Source: Paraconiothyrium sp. Pb-2020
Lineage: Eukaryota > Ascomycota > Dothideomycetes > Pleosporales > Didymosphaeriaceae
Assembly (NCBI GenBank): GCA_022419385.1
Contig: JAJUBI010000001.1
Coordinates: 3,162,001-3,226,000 of the forward strand
DNA: 64,000 nt
Reading direction: 5' to 3'
Shown one piece after another: positions 57,924 through 64,000 of this stretch. Under the pieces are notes generated by a model. The model was not told the DNA's origin and did no database searches. It was given only the letters and a program-made list of their open reading frames with translations. The number at the start of each line of letters is the position of its first letter. Position 1 is the stretch's first letter. The translations under genes and the position numbers were made by a program.

Positions 57924-59390
57924 ATGGCTCGAACGAAAACTACATACAGGAAGAAGAGAGTCCCCAAGAACCCACCCGCTCAAAATGCACCCGCTCAAAA
58001 TGCACCCGCTCAAAATGCACCCGCTCAAAATGTACCCGCCCAGAATGCACCAGTCCAGAATCCACAGCCTCGGATCCAGAAAAAACCAGCTGCAAATAAA
58101 GGCAGAAAGGAGACGGCTGCATCGAAGAAACGCAAATTGGAGAGAGATGGTCGTCGACGCGCTATCCGTACGGGCCGGTCTACACGCAGCGCAGGCAGTC
58201 GTTTTCTGATCACCAACGATGGCAGAGGACGTACAGCTATGCAAATAGAACGGGATGACATTTCCAACGAAATGAGCAAGGACTGGCTACCCGATAATCT
58301 CGGCGCAGCGGAAAAGGCTCGAAAGCGTCCCAACCTCAGGCCTCGCGGCATCGTCAATCCTGGGAACCATTGTTATTGGAATGGCTCTCTCCAAGCTTTC
58401 ATGCAGATGCCTCAATTTCTTCACTGGATTCGCGGGCACACCAGAACAGCTGAATGTGGGGGGATGGGGTTTGAACGTGTCAATGATACGATGCAAGAGG
58501 GTTACCTCAGACCACCATGCGTGGGGTGCAACATGAAAGGCCTCGTCGAGGAATACTGGGGTCCTACCGATCCAATTATTCCTATCCGGTCAAACTCACA
58601 GTTTCTACAAGGTATCAAGACCGCCGCATTTGAGATTACTCGTGCTACGCTCAATCCCAGGCATCAAGAAGATGCGACCGAAGCTATGGGTTTTCTTTTT
58701 GATCAACTTGCCGAGTTCGAAAGCCAACTTCGGACGGAACAGTATAACGCTCTCTTCAGGGTATACCTTGTGCCATTTCACACCTGTCAAGTCTGCGGTG
58801 TCGAGACTGAGTCGAGGGAAAACACCGACGTTGGGATTGCAATTGACGTTCTGACCCAGCACAACACCGTGGACGATGCAATTCAGTATAATTTTCGCAA
58901 CGATCCAGGGCCGCAATCCGCGTGCCACTCCGATATCTGCAATGGGGCCAACACGGTCAAGGATCAACTTTGGGTCTTAAGGGCTGCACCCAGGATACTA
59001 AGGGTGACACTACTCCTTTTCAATCACGACCCCGTTACCAACACCTACCAAAAGAACATGCATGCACTTAAGATTGGGGAGGAATTGGATCTCACGCAGT
59101 ATCAGGAGTGCAAAGGTGTCCCTCTGAAATACAGGCTTTCAGCTGTCGTGCCGCATAGTGGACCGCGCGCTAACGCTGGCCATTATGTTGCCAGTGTACG
59201 CAGTCAAGGCGCGAATCCCTACTACAACATCAACGATAGGCAGGTGGGTCAGATCGACGGAGCAGCTTTTACGGCTAATCCGCAGCGACCTCCAGGGTTC
59301 AAATCCGCTGGATTCCAGGCCTATATCTTGACCTACATACGGGATGAAGCTCCTCTTGAGCAATACCTTCGAGAACATGGACCACGGTAG
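57924..59390 (+). CDS. USP-family (C19) deubiquitinase, copy 2, with H3-like N-terminus
   Basis: Intronless, 488 residues. The first ten residues are MARTKTTYRK, close to the histone H3 tail. A PAQNA repeat follows (about residues 18-47; six 15-base units), then a basic nuclear-localisation-like segment GRKETAASKKRKLERDGRRR. The USP domain runs from about residue 138 to 480: catalytic C150 in NPGNHCYWNGSLQ, zinc-finger C288/C291 and C334/C339, catalytic H420 in NAGHYVAS and D438 in YYNINDRQ. This is the only copy with a full Cys-His-Asp triad and an intact frame, so it is likely an active ubiquitin-specific protease. The N-terminal features point to the nucleus, which is inference. Confidence 0.78.
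   Translation: MARTKTTYRKKRVPKNPPAQNAPAQNAPAQNAPAQNVPAQNAPVQNPQPRIQKKPAANKGRKETAASKKRKLERDGRRRAIRTGRSTRSAGSRFLITNDGRGRTAMQIERDDISNEMSKDWLPDNLGAAEKARKRPNLRPRGIVNPGNHCYWNGSLQAFMQMPQFLHWIRGHTRTAECGGMGFERVNDTMQEGYLRPPCVGCNMKGLVEEYWGPTDPIIPIRSNSQFLQGIKTAAFEITRATLNPRHQEDATEAMGFLFDQLAEFESQLRTEQYNALFRVYLVPFHTCQVCGVETESRENTDVGIAIDVLTQHNTVDDAIQYNFRNDPGPQSACHSDICNGANTVKDQLWVLRAAPRILRVTLLLFNHDPVTNTYQKNMHALKIGEELDLTQYQECKGVPLKYRLSAVVPHSGPRANAGHYVASVRSQGANPYYNINDRQVGQIDGAAFTANPQRPPGFKSAGFQAYILTYIRDEAPLEQYLREHGPR
57974..58063 (+). repeat. Six 15-base tandem units encoding PAQNA
   Basis: Units start at 57974, 57989, 58004, 58019, 58034 and 58049. The first three are identical (ACCCGCTCAAAATGC), the fourth differs by one base, and the last two have diverged. 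The array is in frame inside USP copy 2 and encodes PAQNA-type pentapeptides. The decay toward one end is typical of a minisatellite that grows by slippage. Confidence 0.9.
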
Positions 59391-60187
59391 GCCTTTACGT
59401 TGAGCTTTCTGAAGACATATTTAAAAGGTAGGATAAAGTAATCGTTCAATTCTGTAATTGTTTACTCAGTCTTTTAATACTCAATTTGATATTTAATAGC
59501 TGTTCAAAGCACCTTTATAGATCAATTCACAATTCCGCACATATCACTTCAAGGCTTGAAATAAGATCGTGATTTATCGTGATGTCGCACAGTAGAACAC
59601 AGTTATAACTCCCAGGACTACTTCACTCATACTGAAATCGAAAATGCTATCATCCCCGAGCAAAACATGCAAGAATTGTGATTGTAGGAACTTGTACACA
59701 CCAGAACGTAGCTGATTGTATTCCAGCAAACACAATATCGACAAGATCAATGTGAGCCTATTGCGTCATAGGGTAGTGAGTGATTCGTGGAAGCCTCGCC
59801 AACAATGCTGCACAAGGTAACAATAGTGAACGAGAGTGAAGCAGACCGACGTGAGAACATTGTTGTTATTGTGTCTTTGATCTGGTCTAAATTTATCAAT
59901 CAAGTTCGTTAACAATTCCAGCACCTTGTTTGCCCGTCGTCTCCTTGTGTGGTTGCGCTATTGAACAATGTATCACTCAAAAAGAATGCTCTTTGACAAT
60001 ACGAAGCTGTCAGTTCATCGCTTTCGACAGACAGACGTTATAAGCTGTCCGGCCGAGTTTTGGGTTCGTCCACGACTCATCCTACCCAAACTCCTACCTG
60101 TCTTCTTTCATACTTCGACATCGTTTCGAGGACTCTGATCACCATACACTGCATCGCGAAGAATATTATCGAAAGACATTGCCCAAC
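59391..60187. other. Intergenic region between USP copies 2 and 3
   Basis: 797 bases, AT-rich. No gene recognised. Confidence 0.5.
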
Positions 60188-61449
60188 ATGGCCCCAAAGG
60201 CAAGCAAGGCCAAACCTGCAAATCGACCCACAAATAGGCCGGGGCTGATCGCACGAGCGCATTCTACACAACGACCTCTGCGCAGCGCAGGTTTTCGATT
60301 TGCTTTGGATGGATCCGGACGTACCGCTATCCAAGCAGAGCGCGACGAAATCGCCAGCACTATGAGCAAAGATTGGCTCCCCTTGAGTCTCGATGGAAAT
60401 CGTCGCCCACGCGCAAATCACCACCCTCGAGGCATAGAAAATCCTCATAGCCACTGCTATATCAACTCAGTACTGCAGACTTTCATGCATAGCCCAATTT
60501 CTTGAACTGGATCCGGACGCACACTCAAGATGCAACCTGCGGAGAGAATTGCGTCAAGTGTAACATGAAAGGCCTGGTTGGAGATTACTGGGGACCTCTC
60601 CCTCCGGCACAGCCAATTCAAGAAACGAACGACCATCTTGTTGGTATCAAGACTGCTGCGTGGGATAGTGGAGTCTTCGAAGAATACTTCCAAGACGACG
60701 CAAACAACTTTTACGAATTCTTCTTGCTCAGTGGCGAGCATGGCCTTGCCGCAGGAGACAGCGAGTGGAAGAAGCAATTCGATGCCATCTTTGGAGTCGA
60801 GATCGTACCGTTTGACACATGCTCCGAGTGTGGCGTTGAGCGGAAGAGATTTGTCGAACCTGTAACAGGTCTCATCGTCCCTCTCCCTCAAGATATGCCC
60901 AATAGCCTTGTGGACGCAATCCACCATGCCTTCGCAGTCGAACCACTTGAAGAGTACCATTGCGAAACTCCACGTTGCCATAGGATGCGGCGCACTAAGT
61001 ACAAGGGAAAAGACGGCCCACCGCAATCCCGCCGTAAAGTCTTAAGGAAAGCGCCAAGGGTACTCAAGATCAGACTTCTCATCGCACAGGAGGGCACCGG
61101 CACTAAGAGGTTTGATACGCTGGCAATTGACGAGCACTTGGACCTCGGGCAGTACCAGGAGAGTGAGGCGCCGTTGACGTATCAATTGTCAGCTATCGTA
61201 TCGCACTCGGGAGAGTCGCTGATTGTTGGACACTACATCGCCAGTGTACGCGGCCCAGGCAACTTCTACAACATTAGCGACGACCACTGGGTGGAACGTA
61301 TTAGTGACCAGCAATTCATTGCCAATCCTCAGAGCAATCGCAGAACCGAAGGCGAGGGATATGAAGTGTATACGCTCACATATATCATGGACGAACAAGC
61401 GCCGGCCGTCGAAGCACCCACGAAACGCATGCTGAAAGAGCTTCTCTGA
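60188..61449 (+). pseudogene. USP-family (C19) deubiquitinase, copy 3, with a one-base frameshift
   Basis: The first frame starts at 60188 (MAPKASKAKPANRPTNRPG) and ends at a TGA at 60503-60505, just after the cysteine box NPHSHCYINSVLQTFMHSP. The next frame is open to the TGA at 61447-61449 and continues the family exactly where the first stops: NWIRTHTQDATCGENC, CNMKGLVGDYWGP, the zinc-finger pairs CSEC and CETPRC, then VGHYIASV and FYNISDDHWV. So the catalytic Cys and His and the late Asp are all present, but a one-base displacement separates them. No GT-AG intron in this stretch repairs it. Causes could be true pseudogenisation, a sequencing error, or programmed frameshifting; the first two are more likely. 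In addition the residues before the Cys read PHSH instead of PGNH. Confidence 0.7.
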
Positions 61450-61706
61450 GGGGTGAGAGTTGCCAAGTCGCACTTATTCGATGTATTTCATGCTTATGTT
61501 CATTCTTTTTGCCTAGCTGTTGTTGTAATATTAATACCTCGTACCAATCTCATTAAGTGGTAGCAAAGTAAGAGCAAAACTCCATTCCCACACGCTCGAA
61601 GTTCACCCAATCTCCACTTAGCGTCTTGGCACCACCGCCAATTGGCCGGTCATCAACCTCTTCCATCTTCCACCACGCACGTATATGCCTTACTATCTCA
61701 TCCAAA

Positions 61707-62574
61707 ATGACTGACGCAGAGTCCCAAGGCGCTGCCTACGAGGAAGAGCACGTGCACACCGTCTACGAGCAAATAGCCTCACATTTCTCCGCCACCCGCT
61801 ACAAGGTGTGCGTCATCCCTGCACCCCTCGCCCATGACTAATGCCACCCAGCCCTGGCCCATAATCGAGAAGTTCCTCAAAGAATTGCCCGACGGAGCCG
61901 TAGGCGCGGACGTCGGCTGCGGCAACGGGAAGTACCTCACCGTAAATCCTCGCGTTTTCATCGTGGCCTCAGATCGGTGCTTTGTCCCCCAGCCAGTCAC
62001 CTCTGCGGGAAGCTACTGACATACGGCAAGGTCAACCAACCTTGTGAAGATCGCAAGACAACACCAGCCTCATGCGAGTATAGTAGCAGATATAATGAAT
62101 CTCCCACACCCACGGCACAGCTTCGACTTTGCCATTTCAATCGCAGTCATTCACCACATATCCACCCCAGAGCGGAGAGTAGAAGCCGTGAAAGCCATCC
62201 TCGAGCTTCTGCGGCCGCCGTCAGCGGCTGAGCCGGCGGGTGGGGGCCGAGCCTTGATCTACGTGTGGGCGCTGGAGCAAAAGGACAGCAGGCGAGGCTG
62301 GGACGAGGGGAATGAGCAAGACGTCATGGTGCCGTGGGTCATGCGGGCGAAGAAGGAGAAAGAAGCGAAGAAGAAGAAGGCGCGGGGATCTCAGGAAGCA
62401 TCCGAGGAGGGCGAGCAGTCGTCTGAACAGCCTCAGGATAAGACGTTCCTGCGGTATTATCACTTGTATCGGAAAGGCGAGTTGGAGGAGATTATCGAAG
62501 AGGCGGGTGGGGAGACGGTCGAGGCGGGGTATGACAAGGACAATTGGTGGGCGATTGTACGGCGGAAGTCATAG
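61707..62574 (+). CDS. trm9: tRNA wobble-uridine methyltransferase (Trm9)
   Basis: Exons 61707-61805, 61852-61976 and 62031-62574 give 255 residues. After the conserved start EEEHVHTVYEQIASHFSATR comes SAM-binding motif I (GADVGCGNGKYL), then ADIMNLPHPRHSFDFAISIA and the VIHHISTPERR stretch typical of Trm9/ALKBH8-type methyltransferases. The C-terminal part has a Lys/Glu-rich insert and ends in YHLYRKGELEEII and DNWWAIVRRKS. It makes the methyl ester of mcm5U at tRNA position 34 with Trm112, in tRNA-Glu(UUC) among others, and the window carries that very tRNA. Intron 1 has a CTAAT branch point; the second acceptor (CGGCAAG) is unusual but restores the frame. Confidence 0.9.
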
Positions 62575-63113
62575 CGCGAGCGCTGAGCTGAAAGTATAAC
62601 AATAATGATGATCTCGATCAAGCCGTCCTCGATGTTGATTTGTCTTGGTGAGACTGGACTGATCCGAGATAGGGTGTCCTGGTATGACCCCAGGAGGAAG
62701 CCGTGACTTTCGAAGAGTATAGTCGCCGTCTAGCTGGGGCCGCGAGTGTCACGATTTGCTGAAATACTGTGAAGCCGAAACTTCATCAAAGTGGAATTCA
62801 CAGGGACCTACCCTCTAGCAGCATTAGATACCTAGCGTCGCAAATACCTAGCGTCGTCAAAATGAGTTCCAGGCGAGATGCAAAAACGCATCAAACGAAA
62901 ATTAGGGCCAAAGTAAGAAACGGCTAAGTGAAAAGGGGTCTCGTGGCGGGCGAAGAGGTTCACGGCTTGTCCAATGGAAGCAATGGGTAAAGATTTACCT
63001 CTGAGGTCCTCAAACTTACAATGACCGTAAGCCGGTGTTAAAGCTGTACAGACAATGCATGGTACATGTTCTATCCGGAACGATATTGGTCGGTAGTATT
63101 GACTACATGATGT
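62575..63113. other. Gap between Trm9 and Rce1 (convergent 3' ends)
   Basis: 539 bases; contains the repeat at 62828-62856. No gene recognised. Confidence 0.5.
62828..62856. repeat. Short direct repeat
   Basis: ATACCTAGCGTCG occurs at 62828-62840 and 62844-62856, separated by three bases. Function unknown. Confidence 0.7.
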
Positions 63114-64000
63114 CTATCTCTTTGGAGCACCGGGCAAAGCATGCGAGCTCTCCGTTAGTGGAAAAAGCTGCCAGTAGAACCCCACAGCGCCCACCACAAG
63201 GAGCACATAGTATGCCAGAGTCCATGCAGGTCCGTGTACATGTTCGTCATCAGGCTGTCCATCGCTTTTGCCTGGTGGTCCAATTGGCTCACCAGCTTGC
63301 ACACCCACCCTGCCGTAGAACCGCGGCAGGCCCATCCAGTTGCAGAAGCTATGGGCGAGTATGACCGAGTAGACGTTGCCTGTGCGTATAAAGACAAAGG
63401 CAGCGAAGAAGCCAAATAGCGATGTGTAGGTGAACTGGAAGAGCGAGCGCAGTACAGCGAGGAGCAGCGGGGTTTTGGGATGGGTCAAGCGGAACTCGTA
63501 GAGATGGTGGACGTGTGCGATGCCGAAGTAGAGCGGAGTCAGGAAGATGATCTTCTTTGAGGAGAAACCTGCCAGAACGTGAAGTGGGATGATCAATGCG
63601 CGCCATATGATTTCTTCGCTGACGGGACCCTATGCTGTTCAGTATACCGCATTTATCTGGGTGGAGCAATTGACGTACCACAACATAGTTCCTGTACCCA
63701 ATCCAGCTGCTGAGGGTTTGGTAGACATCTCTACCCCTCACCCAGTCTTTCCATGCCCCATCTACAATGCCATTTTCAAACAGTGGCCCCGCAAACAGTA
63801 TAGCCACGAGCAAGATGGTCTTTGCGGAATCAACGGGCGAGACAGGCCACACGCCGAGCAATCGGAGAATATCTGCCGCCGAAAGATCGCCAGTCCGGTA
63901 CAGCACGAGGACGGTCAAGGCTACACTAAGGATACTCGACGAGGTGACAGCTCTCACCCTCGCGCGTATGGAAGAGGGCGCATCGCGCGTCAGCTGGGGA
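63114..64000 (-). CDS. rce1: CAAX prenyl protease 2 (Rce1), 3' part
   Basis: Exons 64000-63679 (continuing past the window edge) and 63629-63114 show about 278 C-terminal residues; the 49-base intron has a GTACGT donor. The CPBP glutamate motif PVSEEIIWRALIIP follows directly after the junction. The second catalytic motif is FGIAHVHHLYE, and LAHSFCNWMGLPR is the third conserved block. Several membrane helices are visible. Rce1 removes the last three residues of prenylated CAAX proteins such as Ras and a-factor at the endoplasmic reticulum. The opening segment RDAPSSIRARV is also typical. The N-terminus and start lie beyond position 64000. Confidence 0.9.

Noticed and set aside
57974..58063. 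Possible CRISPR-like array
   Set aside because: The units are directly adjacent, 15 bases long, without spacers and in frame within a gene; it is a coding minisatellite.
57940..58244. Minus-strand frames with HFERV-type and SGCIL-type repeats
   Set aside because: They are the antisense translation of the PAQNA minisatellite in USP copy 2.
60478..60510. A small intron to explain the frame change in USP copy 3
   Set aside because: No GT-AG pair of realistic length around this point joins the two frames, and the family sequence is continuous across it.

Overview
The window is nuclear DNA of a filamentous ascomycete (Pezizomycotina; Dothideomycetes is my best guess, but the class is inference). 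The evidence is many short introns of about 46 to 80 bases with GTAAGT/GTATGT-type donors and CTAAC/CTAAT-like branch points, two intron-bearing tRNA genes, and a typical fungal gene set: GH55 glucanase, AAT permease, STRIPAK subunit Far11/HAM-2, Cbf1-type bHLH, Pma1 proton pump, Trm9, Rce1. No bacterial, organellar or viral segment was seen.

Layout. 1-8.6 kb, plus strand: the 3' end of a GH55 beta-1,3-glucanase, an amino-acid permease, and a 1118-residue protein of unknown function with a propeller-like C-terminus. 8.6-23.7 kb is gene-poor. It holds a tandem pair of paralogous multi-pass membrane proteins, tRNA-Glu, a flavocytochrome b2-type dehydrogenase ending in a peroxisomal AKL tripeptide, a 44-residue CxxCxGxG mini-protein, and an 88-base decayed copy of the tRNA-Glu. 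23.7-47.9 kb, minus strand, is a housekeeping block: Far11/STRIP1, Cbf1, the RNA polymerase III second-largest subunit, an F-box-like protein, an RS/RGG-rich protein, SF3b subunit 2, an aldo-keto reductase and Pma1, with tRNA-Ile on the plus strand. 48-53.3 kb has no gene I can support.

53.3-61.4 kb, plus strand, looks like a lineage-specific island: an acidic protein of unknown function, a small three-exon gene model, and a tandem array of three ubiquitin-specific-protease (USP, C19) paralogues in three different states. Copy 1 has lost all three triad positions but keeps its zinc-finger cysteines. Copy 2 has an intact triad, an expanded PAQNA repeat, a nuclear-localisation-like segment and an N-terminus resembling the histone H3 tail. 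Copy 3 keeps the catalytic residues but is interrupted by a one-base frameshift just after the cysteine box. This array is the most interesting structure in the window. After it come Trm9 (plus) and the 3' part of Rce1 (minus).

Gene models were spliced by hand. Every complete multi-exon model listed closes in frame with GT-AG introns, except where stated. Functional calls rest on recognising family motifs in the translations, not on database searches.
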